DNA from: a virus
DNA: 39,416 bases
Direction: 5' to 3' (one strand)
IMG/VR virus record: IMGVR_UViG_3300028800_000036
Span: 1 to 39,416 of that record
Shown here: piece by piece, positions 15,839-24,177 of the stretch
How the letters are laid out: every line of letters starts with the position of its first letter
Numbering within the stretch: the stretch's first letter is position 1
Translations under genes and position numbers: made by a program
Notes under the pieces: model-generated
What the model was told of the DNA's origin: nothing
What the model saw: only the letters and a program-made list of their open reading frames with translations
The model's database searches: none

Positions 15839-16762
15839 TTAAAGACCTGCTAACTTCGCTTGGAAAATCTTCTCGTACTCTTTTTCCGTTAAATTCTTTT
15901 TGTTTTTAACATGACTGTCCGCATTTGTCAAGGACTTTTTTCCAGGGTCGGTCTTTTCTTTCAGTTCCTGAAGCTTCATCTTCTGGATTTTGTCGAGAGT
16001 CTTTGGACCGAATCGTTTAGAAATTGTCTCGGCATCAAGTTTCCCGATCACATCCTGCAAACTCGCCCAATACTGCTGGCTGTAAACGGTCATGGCCTGA
16101 TCTGGCGTTAAATGCTTTCCGTACTTGCGGAACGCCGCCCGCATGTTCTGAATCACGGCGTCCATCGTCGCTTGAGTCTTTGGGATATCAGGGAACTTGT
16201 CCATTGCCGTAATGATTTCTTTGCGCGTCTGGTTAGCCAAAGCTTCGTTCTTGGCCTTCATTTCAGCGTCTTTCTCGGCCTGTTCGCGCTGTTCTTTCCA
16301 TTGCTTGAGTTCGTCGCGTTCACGTTTAGCATCACGGCTTTCTCGCTCTTCCGGCGTCAAACGCTCATCATCCATCATCGCCCGAACTTCATCAAGAACA
16401 AATTTCTTGAGATCAAGGCCAATTGCAGGATCAGAAAGCACTTCGCGCAATCCCTGTTGGGTCTTGAGTTTCGCCATCATCGCTTCAGCACCCTTCTTAG
16501 CCTGAATACCATCCTTGATCGCCTGATCCGCATAGAGAGCCTTCTGAATAACGGCTTTCATTTGGTCTTTGCCGTTAAACTTCATCTTCTGTTTCTGGCC
16601 CTTTACTTCAACGTCATCAAATTCGTATGGGTCAGAAGAAGCAACAGGCTCTTTTGGTGCGCCTTCGGCTAAGGCTCCTGCGCCCTGAGAACCGGCGGCA
16701 ACAGGTGGCGGTAAAGTTGTGGGTTCTTGTGATACGGGTGCTGGCGCGGCTTGTTCGCTCAT
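15839..16762 (-). CDS. Capsid scaffolding protein
   Basis: A 307-residue protein with a Pro/Ala-rich disordered N-terminus (1-40), the segment PYEFDDVEVKGQKQKMKFNG, a long charged Lys/Glu coiled coil (about 120-190, EERESRDAKRERDELKQWKE) and a basic C-terminus. This composition and the slot between portal and capsid are classic for scaffolds of short-tailed phages. The start overlaps the portal stop as ATGA. No protease motif is seen, so this is a scaffold only, not a protease-scaffold fusion. Confidence 0.8.
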   Translation of the reverse strand: MSEQAAPAPVSQEPTTLPPPVAAGSQGAGALAEGAPKEPVASSDPYEFDDVEVKGQKQKMKFNGKDQMKAVIQKALYADQAIKDGIQAKKGAEAMMAKLKTQQGLREVLSDPAIGLDLKKFVLDEVRAMMDDERLTPEERESRDAKRERDELKQWKEQREQAEKDAEMKAKNEALANQTRKEIITAMDKFPDIPKTQATMDAVIQNMRAAFRKYGKHLTPDQAMTVYSQQYWASLQDVIGKLDAETISKRFGPKTLDKIQKMKLQELKEKTDPGKKSLTNADSHVKNKKNLTEKEYEKIFQAKLAGL

Positions 16763-18999
16763 GCTCTTGGTCCCCCTTGTACAGTTGGTGCCGCCGCTGG
16801 TGGCGGTAAGTTTACAGATGGTTGGTTCTGGCCCGGCATCGCCATCTTACGCTTCGGCATCGGTCTGCCTGGCATCGGACGCTGTTGCGGCATGGGCGGT
16901 TTTCCGCCCGCCATCGGAGGACGAGCAGGACCACCAGGCGGCATCGGTTTCTTTTGCGGTCCTGCTTGCGGTGGATGTCCACCAGGAGGTGGCGGTGGAG
17001 CTTGGGGAGCCTGTTTCAATAGTTGCATCAAGATTGGGCGTTGCGTCATCTTCATCTGGAAATTCTGCTCGTGCTCGGCAATATGCGTCAACGTGTTGTT
17101 CACAATCTGCGCCGCCATCGGGTCGTTCGATAACCTAAGCCCAGGATCAGCAATGACGTTTTTATGCTCAGTAATATGAAGCGCATCATCATCAGTAAGC
17201 ACAGCCTTACACACACCACCACCACTTAACACCTCGTTTTCGTCTTTAATAAACATCATCTCACGATGCGGACCTTGCGTGAGCGACTCTAAACTTCCTG
17301 TCTCAACGACTTCCAAGTACTCCCGGTTATCCAAGCCATTCGGACCATTCAACAAGTCTTGAGCTACTTGCACCTTCCCAGCGTCCGTCTGAAGAAACGC
17401 CGAGCCAAGAGTAACAGTCACGCGCTCAATCATGTTTACGTCAGATCCGTAAAACTCTTTCATGTAGCTCTTATTGCCTTTGCCTGTCACCATGCCCGTG
17501 CGTTTATCTTCGGGATGGTCTTTGAGGTCGTTCAGTATAGCTGTACCAAGTTCACCCATGATCGTCGCGTCAGCCATCTGGAAGTTATTGTTAAAGTGAA
17601 TCGCTTGCGACGCATACAAAGCCGCCATTGTGCCAGATGTGATCTTCTCGTCTACTTGACCGCGATTAGTTGAATTGATCCCCGCAATCACTTCCATTCT
17701 CTGCACGACGAAAGCACGAAACGGAACGGCTTCCTGAGGAAATTCAACAAGGTTCAAAGCTTCCGGCTTCCCAGCCTGCGCGTTGTATTTGAGCAGGTTC
17801 ATCGCCCCAACCAAATCACTCACGCCGAGATTGCAACCCTCCGGCACAAGAATGTTTGAGACGAGGAAGTTCGTCAAGTTCGTCGCGCATCCACCATCAA
17901 TGATGTCCAGCACCTGCTGTAACGGCAACAAATCAAATGCCGTGCTGTAGCCGAAATTGATCGACTCAACAGGACACGGCATATTCGTGTGTAATGGGAA
18001 ATCCTTGGGCTCTAAATGCCCGTCTTCAAGCCAAGTGTTTCCGTCTACATATGTGATGAAACGTCCGAACGGGACACTCGTGGTTTTCTTGTGCATCGCA
18101 ATAAACAATGGGATGATGTCGCTCTTCTCGCCACGAGTGGACGTGATCCGCGTATTGTCCCAGTCCGTCGAGATCTGCTTGCGAACAATATCTTCGGCTT
18201 TATCGGGATACTGCGCCGCCAGATCGTATTTGTTGACCATGATCCGAACAATAAACCATTGATTATCTTTGAACTGTGGAACATTGATGTCACGCACAAG
18301 GTTCGTTGGATTGACTTCAATAAACTGAATGTCGCCCGTCTTGTAAATCTTCTCGTTGGCAACGTCAACGGCTTTCAGATCGCCAAGGTTCTTGTTCCAG
18401 AGCCTGAGGATCGAGCCTTCACCGAAGATGTAAGCATTGCGGTCTGTTCTGACCCGTATATCGCCAAGTCCTTTTGTTTTTGCGTAGTCATTGAGAATCG
18501 CTTTTGAGAGGGTGACTTGCGCGGCAGTTGAATAGTCATTGTTGATGGGTTGCGGCTCAAACGCAAGCTTATCCTGAGTAGTGAGTCCGATAACATGGTC
18601 CACAATGTTTCTGAACTCGTTGACTGGAAGATTAAGTAATTCTCCTTCAGTTCCACCGCGAGAGACAGAGCCAAGGGTGATAAATCCACGGTTGTATTGC
18701 TCAAAGCACAGCCTCCATAGGGCCATCTTGCCAGTCGCTAAAATGTACTGATAGTACTCGTTCGATTTGCGGATACATTCCTGCACGCATTCCGTCGTCT
18801 CTTTCCGCCACCAGTATTCGTCAAGCACATCATTCAGCTTCTGCTGTTGAGGATCAATCTCGTCTGTGTCGTCATCCTCATCAGCAATCATCAATTGCGT
18901 TTCTTGCGGTTGATCCTCAAGCTCGTTGGTGTCGGGACCAGGATTTGGAGACGCCGGAGCGTCGGTGGTAGGTTGTTCTTGTGTCGGGTTCAAAATCAT
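16759..18999 (-). CDS. Portal protein
   Basis: A 746-residue protein with an acidic disordered N-terminus (to about 55). The portal-like core includes NEFRNIVDHVIGLTTQDKLA, FEPQPINNDYSTAAQVTLSK, a wing/stem region and GINSTNRGQVDEKITSGTMA. An extreme Pro/Gly/Met-rich tail covers about 666-746 (PPPPPGGHPPQAG, KPPMPQQRPMPGRPMP). Length and motifs match the large portals of podoviruses. It forms the dodecameric DNA gate at one capsid vertex, to which terminase docks. The start overlaps the 67-residue upstream gene as ATGA; scaffold follows, also by ATGA. Confidence 0.85.
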   Translation of the reverse strand: MILNPTQEQPTTDAPASPNPGPDTNELEDQPQETQLMIADEDDDTDEIDPQQQKLNDVLDEYWWRKETTECVQECIRKSNEYYQYILATGKMALWRLCFEQYNRGFITLGSVSRGGTEGELLNLPVNEFRNIVDHVIGLTTQDKLAFEPQPINNDYSTAAQVTLSKAILNDYAKTKGLGDIRVRTDRNAYIFGEGSILRLWNKNLGDLKAVDVANEKIYKTGDIQFIEVNPTNLVRDINVPQFKDNQWFIVRIMVNKYDLAAQYPDKAEDIVRKQISTDWDNTRITSTRGEKSDIIPLFIAMHKKTTSVPFGRFITYVDGNTWLEDGHLEPKDFPLHTNMPCPVESINFGYSTAFDLLPLQQVLDIIDGGCATNLTNFLVSNILVPEGCNLGVSDLVGAMNLLKYNAQAGKPEALNLVEFPQEAVPFRAFVVQRMEVIAGINSTNRGQVDEKITSGTMAALYASQAIHFNNNFQMADATIMGELGTAILNDLKDHPEDKRTGMVTGKGNKSYMKEFYGSDVNMIERVTVTLGSAFLQTDAGKVQVAQDLLNGPNGLDNREYLEVVETGSLESLTQGPHREMMFIKDENEVLSGGGVCKAVLTDDDALHITEHKNVIADPGLRLSNDPMAAQIVNNTLTHIAEHEQNFQMKMTQRPILMQLLKQAPQAPPPPPGGHPPQAGPQKKPMPPGGPARPPMAGGKPPMPQQRPMPGRPMPKRKMAMPGQNQPSVNLPPPAAAPTVQGGPRA

Positions 19000-19199
19000 T
19001 TGGTTTTCTCAAGCTCCGTTAGTTGTCGTTCGAGTCCTGATTTAACGTTCGCTAACCATAGCAAACTGTTTGCCATGTCCATTGCGCTCCGGCCCTGCAC
19101 TTGCGCGACTTCTAAAATCGCCATCGTCTTCTTGCACACCTCAAGCGTAGACTTACATGCCGCTACGTCTGCTTCTTTTGGTTTAACAGCCGTTTCCAT
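18996..19199 (-). CDS. Small helical protein between terminase and portal
   Basis: A 67-residue helical protein (KSTLEVCKKTMAILEVAQVQ, then SGLERQLTELEKTK). I use ATG 19197-19199, which overlaps the TerL stop (TGATG) and has GGAGGA 6 bases upstream; a TTG one codon earlier is possible. Coupling on both sides places it in the packaging module. It may be a packaging or portal accessory. No family is recognised. Confidence 0.7.
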   Translation of the reverse strand: METAVKPKEADVAACKSTLEVCKKTMAILEVAQVQGRSAMDMANSLLWLANVKSGLERQLTELEKTK

Positions 19200-20671
19200 C
19201 AAAGTCCTCCCAGAATACTCGGTCCATCTTTCGTCGGTCTAAAGCGTCCCTTGTCAAACACCCGTTCAAGCACTCGTCCTTCGTCGGTGTGCGCCCGCTT
19301 GTTCCAGTCGAGCGGGTAGATGTGCGTAGAGCCATCATAGATCTGCCCGGCTTCGATGTTGTAATTGACGGGAAACGGGTTCGCGCTCCTGTTTAAATTC
19401 CTTACAAAGTAAATCAAGGCATCGAGTGCGTCCATGTGACCGAGGGCTTTGGATCGCCCGTAATCCTTCTTTTTCGTATCCTTCCAAAATGCACCGTTTA
19501 GTGTGGAGATGAGGAGCTTGCAGGACGGGTCGACCTCGATGCGATTGTCCTTCAGCAATATACGAACGAGATTTAGCCATTCCGCTTTATCCTCTTTGTC
19601 CGTCGGCAAGATTGCGATGTTGTGGAGGGCTTGCAGGTCGTTAAGTAACATGAGATTACTATTGTCCGACCAGAAGGTAGTGCGACTGCTTGCGTTGCTC
19701 CACCCGAGCTCATTAACGATTCGTCGATGGTGTTCAGCAAAGATGTCTGTGCGTACGTCCGATCCTTCGAGAAAAAATTCTCGGGATATGACAATCCTCG
19801 CTCGCGGGAAATCGTACCACCCAAAGATCTCGATTGTTTTATCTGCAACACCGAGGTCGCACCCCGACGCTTTGTAGAGAAGGTCGTAGTACACGGGTCG
19901 CACGGATTGTCTAACGTGCAGACTCTCGACAAATTCTGGCACGATGACGGCTGATTCGTCCCGCACGAACTCCGCAAGGAACTCCCGCTTAAACCGCGCC
20001 GAGTCTTTGCCATCTATGCCAACTTCACGACAGGCTTCTTCGATCTCTGTTTCAGTGTACCCAGCATCATAAACGGTAGCGTGCCAGTAGGAATTTGTTT
20101 GTTTAGCCGTCTCGACGTAGCGCATGACTGGGTGATCCGGGGATGGGACAACTGGCGGTGTGCCTGACAACACCATTTCACCGTGAGAGTCCCACACGGC
20201 TGGGAATAAAACGTCGTCAACGGCTCCTTCGAGGTCATCTACTTCCGCCATCTCGTCGACAGTAGCGAGCGCGAGCTTTTGTCCGCGCATATACCGATAC
20301 TGACGCATATTACAGCCGTTAAACACAACACGACTGCCATTCGGGAATAAAAGATCATTCTGCTGTGATCTAAACTTCGGGAGCAAATCATCAGGACAGT
20401 CAGCAAAGACAGTCCCAATAATAGGCGAGATATAGTCAGACAAACCTTTCTCAACGGGAGCGACATAAGCGGTTTGGACTCCAGCAGTTCTAATACAGGT
20501 TTCGGCATGAAGGATAAGTAAGAGCGTCGATTTTCGGCATCGGCGGCCTGCCACCATAAGGAATTTTCTAGAACGTAGTCTTCGGGAGGGATCATAAAAT
20601 GCTTTATACGCCTGGTCTTGGGGCTTCAATAGCTTGTACGCTAATCGCCCCATCTTCCACGCTTCCCTCAT
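19199..20671 (-). CDS. terL: Terminase large subunit
   Basis: About 490 residues from ATG 20669-20671, which has GAGG 6 bases upstream; in-frame TTG 20707 or ATG 20698 would lengthen it by 9-12 residues. The ATPase domain has a Walker A-like GRRCRKST (about 42-49), Walker B LALATVDE (about 133-140) and coupling motif SGTPP (about 169-173). The RNase H-like nuclease has acidic residues in GCDLGVADK (about 272), FWSDNSN (about 336) and HMDALDALIYF (about 414-417). It cuts and pumps genome DNA into the prohead through the portal. The start lies inside the 3' end of the putative small-terminase gene. Confidence 0.93.
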   Translation of the reverse strand: MREAWKMGRLAYKLLKPQDQAYKAFYDPSRRLRSRKFLMVAGRRCRKSTLLLILHAETCIRTAGVQTAYVAPVEKGLSDYISPIIGTVFADCPDDLLPKFRSQQNDLLFPNGSRVVFNGCNMRQYRYMRGQKLALATVDEMAEVDDLEGAVDDVLFPAVWDSHGEMVLSGTPPVVPSPDHPVMRYVETAKQTNSYWHATVYDAGYTETEIEEACREVGIDGKDSARFKREFLAEFVRDESAVIVPEFVESLHVRQSVRPVYYDLLYKASGCDLGVADKTIEIFGWYDFPRARIVISREFFLEGSDVRTDIFAEHHRRIVNELGWSNASSRTTFWSDNSNLMLLNDLQALHNIAILPTDKEDKAEWLNLVRILLKDNRIEVDPSCKLLISTLNGAFWKDTKKKDYGRSKALGHMDALDALIYFVRNLNRSANPFPVNYNIEAGQIYDGSTHIYPLDWNKRAHTDEGRVLERVFDKGRFRPTKDGPSILGGL

Positions 20672-20975
20672 CCCGTCCTCGAATTCCGGTGCCGACATTA
20701 ACTCCAAGTGCTTTCTCCATCCGCAAGACTAATGCTAACGCTGCGTCTGCGTTCTTTACCGACTGATCTGGCGTTAAATGAAACTGTTGACGACCAACTA
20801 ACGCGCAAAAGATCCGACAACAAATATTCGCTTTCGTCTCCGGCTTCAAATCATCCCAAACCGTATCCATCCTATTCGCCCATGTCTCGGCAAGAAGATA
20901 TGAGCGATCAACTGATCCTTTTGGCCTTCCGGGACCGGGAGTACAACCAGGCTTGAAATAATTAGCTTTTTCCAT
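20604..20975 (-). CDS. Putative terminase small subunit (DUF5681-like N-terminus)
   Basis: A 123-residue protein. The N-terminus contains PGCTPGPGRPKGS, a basic motif seen in DUF5681-type and small-terminase-like phage proteins. A helical region follows (LLAETWANRMDTVW, then AALALVLRMEKALG). It lies immediately before terL and overlaps its start by about 70-100 bases, the usual terS position. There is no clear Shine-Dalgarno site before ATG; the preceding 18 bases are T-rich. The DNA-recognition role is inferred from synteny. Confidence 0.6.
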   Translation of the reverse strand: MEKANYFKPGCTPGPGRPKGSVDRSYLLAETWANRMDTVWDDLKPETKANICCRIFCALVGRQQFHLTPDQSVKNADAALALVLRMEKALGVNVGTGIRGRDEGSVEDGAISVQAIEAPRPGV

Positions 20976-20993
20976 GCTTTAAAAACCGAAAAA

Positions 20994-21374
20994 CTAGGAC
21001 ACTAGTTTCGCGAATTTCCTCAATTGTCTTCCGACATGCAATACAATCTGTCTTGTTCTTTCTGGACCGATATTAAATCTCCTGCCAATATCAATAAATG
21101 TTTTATGAGTACAAATACGTTGTTTAAAAATTTCTAAATTTCTTTCCGTAGGAACTGAATAGCTTGCAATATTGCCAACTTCAATAGATGGTTTTAATTT
21201 TCTCCCAATCTCATGTAATCTATTTTCAACCTCATCAGCGGAAAGACGACCAAAGCCACGAATACTACATAACTCCCTTCTCGACACTTTGCATAAATCA
21301 TTCAGAGAACGGATTCGTGCGGCTTTTAAACATGAGGTTGTTCTTCTACTGAAATTTAAATCTTCAAAATCCAT
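20994..21374 (-). CDS. Transcription regulator: RNAP alpha-CTD-like domain fused to sigma region 4-like domain
   Basis: A 126-residue protein. Residues 4-60 align by eye with the bacterial RNA polymerase alpha C-terminal domain: SRRTTSCLKAARIRSLNDL corresponds to VRSANCLKAEAIHYIGDL, and GFGRLSADEV to NLGKKSLTEI. Residues equivalent to alpha R265, C269, K271, G296, S299 and E302 are retained; N268 is Ser. Residues 77-121 match sigma70 region 4.2: FIDIGRRFNIGPERTRQIVL then GRQLRK. It lacks sigma region 2, so it should act with host polymerase as an activator or appropriator. It is encoded directly upstream of the terminase and late genes, and it is visibly more A+T-rich than its neighbours. Start ATG has AGGTGG upstream and overlaps the previous gene by 11 bases. 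Confidence 0.8.
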   Translation of the reverse strand: MDFEDLNFSRRTTSCLKAARIRSLNDLCKVSRRELCSIRGFGRLSADEVENRLHEIGRKLKPSIEVGNIASYSVPTERNLEIFKQRICTHKTFIDIGRRFNIGPERTRQIVLHVGRQLRKFAKLVS

Positions 21375-21771
21375 TAATCCACCTACTCAACTTCTCCGAC
21401 CTATCAAAATCAGCTCTATTTCTAGACTCAAATTCAATGTAGTGCCCAGGATGATGCCCGCATTTCCCAATCGTCACGATCTTGTGGATCTGTGACGTAA
21501 ACTGCGCCGCCCGTAAATTCATCGCATTGAAACGACAGATAGGACACGACCCAGAAGCCTCTAAACTTGCGATTAGAGAGCCCAAAGCGTCCGCACTAAG
21601 CCGTTGTGCAATCTTCGTGACTTCACGCGTCCTGGCTAAAGCCAGGGGCCTTCTAGCTAGGTTAAAAATCTTGTTGGCAATCTTTTCCAACCAAGTGGGA
21701 GGTTTCGGGGGGAGTGGAGCCGGATCAAGGCCTGCTACGTAGATCCCGGCCAAGTCCGATGACGCGTTCAC
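21364..21771 (-). CDS. Hypothetical protein with Cys/His cluster
   Basis: A 135-residue protein from GTG 21769-21771, overlapping the upstream stop as GTGA. It has a Pro-rich N-terminus (PAPLPPKPPTW), a basic helix (NLARRPLALARTREVTKIAQ), then a possible zinc site CPIC ... KCGHHPGH (about 75-110). A nucleic-acid or protein-binding zinc module is plausible. No family is recognised. Confidence 0.6.
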   Translation of the reverse strand: MNASSDLAGIYVAGLDPAPLPPKPPTWLEKIANKIFNLARRPLALARTREVTKIAQRLSADALGSLIASLEASGSCPICRFNAMNLRAAQFTSQIHKIVTIGKCGHHPGHYIEFESRNRADFDRSEKLSRWINGF

Positions 21772-22118
21772 GAGATCCGGGGCGCTTCCGGCAGGTTGGT
21801 AATGACAGGTTCGCGCTTAAGTCCGACTAGAAGCTCAATACGTTCCAGCCGAATCTTGAGCATATTGATTTCTTTCGAGGCTGTGGACGGGACCTGCTTT
21901 TCGGCTTCGAGGACATTGATATGTTCAGAAAGACGATTAGCAATACCAAGAAAATCGTCTGCGTCTTTTTTAGCTTTCTGTATGACAGTATTTATAATTT
22001 GAGCGGCCTCTGATTTTAAAGCGCATTCATCAATTTTTTGTCTTAAATCCCGATAGTCAGGCCATCGCAACACGCGACGCTCTTCAAGCCATTGCCCGAA
22101 TCGCACAAAGACGTTCAC
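21768..22118 (-). CDS. Hypothetical coiled-coil protein
   Basis: A 116-residue protein from GTG 22116-22118, overlapping the upstream stop as GTGA. The N-terminus (FVRFGQWLEERRVLRWPDYR) is aromatic and basic. The middle is helical and coiled-coil-like (EAAQIINTVIQKAKKDADDF; SEHINVLEAEKQV; NMLKIRLERIELLVGL). Its function is unknown. Confidence 0.6.
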   Translation of the reverse strand: MNVFVRFGQWLEERRVLRWPDYRDLRQKIDECALKSEAAQIINTVIQKAKKDADDFLGIANRLSEHINVLEAEKQVPSTASKEINMLKIRLERIELLVGLKREPVITNLPEAPRIS

Positions 22119-22468
22119 GCTTTAAACCCCTGGTTGTACATCTCATCCGCCAAAGCGTCGAGAGCCGAGATCAACAGCGACGGCGCGGCTAAAAGCGGTT
22201 TCATTTTGCCTTGTCCTGCCGGAGCGTACCCCTGCCAATGCTTGCCGAACTTCTTGAGCTGGAACGTCAACGTCAACGACGACACTTTAGGCGACGAAGT
22301 CTCAAGAGCGACAGCGTCATTACGTTTTTGCGCCGCAAGTTCAGCGGCATCTAAATACTTTCGTTTGTCTTCGTCGGAGATATTGCGGACAGGCGAGAAC
22401 GGCGAACCGGGAATCGTGGCATCAATGAGCGGCTTGGTCGGTTTCGGAGTGGTGTTAATTTGAGGCAT
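22115..22468 (-). CDS. Hypothetical protein
   Basis: A 117-residue protein with a Pro/Thr-rich N-terminus, a charged helix (NISDEDKRKYLDAAELAAQK) and a C-terminal segment SLTLTFQLKKFGKHWQGYAP ... LLISALDALADEMYNQGF. It starts two bases after the KTSC gene stop and ends by GTGA coupling. No domain is recognised. Confidence 0.6.
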   Translation of the reverse strand: MPQINTTPKPTKPLIDATIPGSPFSPVRNISDEDKRKYLDAAELAAQKRNDAVALETSSPKVSSLTLTFQLKKFGKHWQGYAPAGQGKMKPLLAAPSLLISALDALADEMYNQGFKA

Positions 22469-22470
22469 AG

Positions 22471-22794
22471 TTAGAAAGCAGGGCCATGTTTATATTTCTT
22501 TTTTGCCTTGGTGATGTCAGACACCTTGAGCCCGCGCTTAAGATTGATGGACGGATATTTTCCGCCCTTGATCGAAGCATTCCAGAACTTTCCTGGCGAC
22601 GGATGCTCTTTGAACTGTTGCCATACCGACGGGAAGACGTAATGATAAACAATCGGTTCCCCGGTCTTAAATTCGACGGTGAGTGAGAATGTTGAAGCGT
22701 CATAAGTGGCAGACATAAGAAACGAGGATTGAAGCACGATCTGCTCAGGAGCAGATGTTTTAGGCTTGTCAGGTTTGCTGGGAAGATAACCCAT
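22471..22794 (-). CDS. KTSC-domain protein
   Basis: A 107-residue protein. Residues about 27-78 (ATYDASTFSLTVEFKTGEPI, VYHYVFPSVWQQF, SPGKFWNASIKGGKY) fit the KTSC domain, a short beta domain found alone or fused to nucleases, ligases and lysyl-tRNA synthetase-like proteins. KTSC proteins may bind nucleic acid; the biological role here is unknown. The C-terminus is Lys-rich. Confidence 0.8.
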   Translation of the reverse strand: MGYLPSKPDKPKTSAPEQIVLQSSFLMSATYDASTFSLTVEFKTGEPIVYHYVFPSVWQQFKEHPSPGKFWNASIKGGKYPSINLKRGLKVSDITKAKKKYKHGPAF

Positions 22795-22815
22795 CTCATT
22801 GTTTGACGTTTTATA

Positions 22816-22989
22816 TCACCCATTGGCGCGTTTGTCAATAGAATATTCTTTGTGGCTAATCGGTTGTCTCGCCAACGCTAAATCCGATTCCGTCCACCGA
22901 TAACGAACAGGCGGAAGTTTCTTCCGGCAGTAATGACACCACGAACAGAACACACACGGCACACGCAGACACTCACAGCGGCGTATCAC
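22816..22989 (-). CDS. Small Cys-rich zinc-binding-type protein
   Basis: A 57-residue protein from GTG 22987-22989, which overlaps the upstream stop as GTGA and has GGAGG 6 bases upstream. The first 20 residues carry seven cysteines (IRRCECLRVPCVFCSWCHYC, then RKK), enough for one or two zinc sites, followed by YRWTESDLALARQP. The longer reading to 23028 lies inside the upstream gene. Probably a nucleic-acid or protein-binding finger. Confidence 0.6.
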   Translation of the reverse strand: MIRRCECLRVPCVFCSWCHYCRKKLPPVRYRWTESDLALARQPISHKEYSIDKRANG

Positions 22990-23405
22990 CCGATCCTCCG
23001 TATTTCGTCGGCGATAACAGTGCCACATTCACAGTCATCATAGTCATCACAGTCTGGGAAAGTTGCTCCACAATTACCCTCTTTCAGGGCAATCTCCGCC
23101 GCCTTCTCGAGCCCACGCTGTTCGGCTTTACGTAGATCACTCTCAGCGGCTTTCGACCAACATTGACCTCGCAAGCTTTCTACATACAGCTTAGTATCGC
23201 CTTTACCTCTCTCATACGCTTCTTTATCGACGGCGCGGAGGGCTTCAATAAGCATATTGTCTAATTTGTTACGTGCAAGATCACCGCTCGGCCCATCAAA
23301 AATGTAAGAGGATATTTTCTCCGCCATCGAGGAAAACTTATCATCCATGTTTTGCTTGGAAGTCTCGCTGACAGATTTTGCAGTATCGTTTTTCGGGTCC
23401 GACAT
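22986..23405 (-). CDS. Hypothetical protein with acidic Cys-rich C-terminus
   Basis: A 139-residue helical protein with a C-terminal CGATFPDCDDYDDCECG segment that could bind metal. Start ATG has GGAGA 6 bases upstream, so translation begins inside the HNH gene (about 65-base overlap). The middle is charged (LRAVDKEAYERGKGDTKLYV; DLRKAEQRGLEKAAEIALKE). No known family. Confidence 0.6.
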   Translation of the reverse strand: MSDPKNDTAKSVSETSKQNMDDKFSSMAEKISSYIFDGPSGDLARNKLDNMLIEALRAVDKEAYERGKGDTKLYVESLRGQCWSKAAESDLRKAEQRGLEKAAEIALKEGNCGATFPDCDDYDDCECGTVIADEIRRIG

Positions 23406-23850
23406 AGATATTCTCCTTTGTCCAGGGATGTCCTCGACGGCATTTATCTGTATTGCGATTGCTTGACGCTGAGTTTAAGAATAACGGAATCCATCGGCAG
23501 TTTGTGGGTTCATAGCCTTTCGATGAATCAATCCTATCGACGCTTGGAGTCATTCGCGCATGAAACCCAGATTGCTCCCATTTCTCATACATGCCTTCGC
23601 GCTCATAAGTCGTATCAACTAAGAACTGTTCCCACTCTTGCATTGTCATGTAGGACTTTCCGATCCAATACTTTTGTGTCAAGCATCGCGTTTTAATATT
23701 CCACCAGCACCGTTGATAGAAATACACGAAATGTTCGGGAGTACCCTTGACCATTCGTTGTCGCCATCCTACTCGACAAGGCTTATCATCAGTATGAGCC
23801 GGATACTCGCTCTTTGGCCTTCCACACCCGCAAGTCTGGCGCGAGGTCAT
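23341..23850 (-). CDS. HNH-family endonuclease
   Basis: A 169-residue protein from ATG 23848-23850 (ATGA overlap with the upstream stop). The core SVDRIDSSKGYEPTNCRWI (about 103-121) matches the DRid..kGYe..NcRw signature of phage HNH-type nucleases. The C-terminus CRRGHPWTKENIYV ... RYCKICQRD is the zinc-binding tail common in this family. The N-terminus has a CGCGRPKS motif. It could be a free-standing homing nuclease or a DNA-processing enzyme. The gene sits among small Cys-rich genes and is not an insertion inside another gene. Confidence 0.8.
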   Translation of the reverse strand: MTSRQTCGCGRPKSEYPAHTDDKPCRVGWRQRMVKGTPEHFVYFYQRCWWNIKTRCLTQKYWIGKSYMTMQEWEQFLVDTTYEREGMYEKWEQSGFHARMTPSVDRIDSSKGYEPTNCRWIPLFLNSASSNRNTDKCRRGHPWTKENIYVGPEKRYCKICQRDFQAKHG

Positions 23851-23978
23851 AGCACACACCCATCATAGACTTCGTGCCAAATCGACCCTTTAGGCTTTTT
23901 GTAGACACGTTCACGCCATCGGTCCTCGCTCAGGCAAGCGGGACAGAAATCTACGTAGATTTGATACCAGTATTTCAT
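23847..23978 (-). CDS. Small CPxC zinc-finger-type protein
   Basis: A 43-residue protein (KYWYQIYVDFCPACLSEDRW, then RERVYKKPKG). It resembles the short YWY..V..CP.C..E.+.RER phage proteins. The site GGAGGGAAG lies just before ATG 23976-23978 and forms the last codons of the upstream gene. A longer reading to 24134 is a shadow. Confidence 0.65.
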   Translation of the reverse strand: MKYWYQIYVDFCPACLSEDRWRERVYKKPKGSIWHEVYDGCVL

Positions 23979-24009
23979 TTCACTTCCCTCCGGCCTGGGT
24001 GTCAGGCTC
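23971..24009. repeat. Near-duplicate gene-junction unit, copy 1
   Basis: About 38 bp closely matching 24170-24207. It encodes a C-terminus ending PDTQAGGK-stop, a Shine-Dalgarno site and the next start ATGAAATA. It looks like a duplicated junction that seeds new small genes. Confidence 0.7.
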
Positions 24010-24177
24010 GTCTTTTCCGTAGTACCCAATCGCAATACCGAGCTCACCTTCCACATCATGACGATATTTACGAGCATGGATAGATGCCGTCGCCTGAGCA
24101 TTTTTATAGCTCTTTGGTTCCCATCCACAGTCATTGCACTTAATATTTTGATGTATGGGCGAATACGTATATTTCAT
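23980..24177 (-). CDS. Small CxxC / HA-x-x-H zinc-finger-type protein
   Basis: A 65-residue protein with CNDCGWE, then NAQATASIHARKYRHDVEGE. This is a recurrent phage finger layout (C-x2-C-G ... A-x2-HA-x3-H). It ends with EPDTQAGGK, nearly the same ending as the upstream gene (KPDTQVGWK). GGAAG lies 4 bases before ATG. Nucleic-acid binding is likely but unproven. Confidence 0.7.
   Translation of the reverse strand: MKYTYSPIHQNIKCNDCGWEPKSYKNAQATASIHARKYRHDVEGELGIAIGYYGKDEPDTQAGGK

Noticed and set aside
22455-22838. Leftward 127-residue frame.
   Set aside because: It is an alternative frame across the KTSC gene and the gap before it, with no coherent motif.
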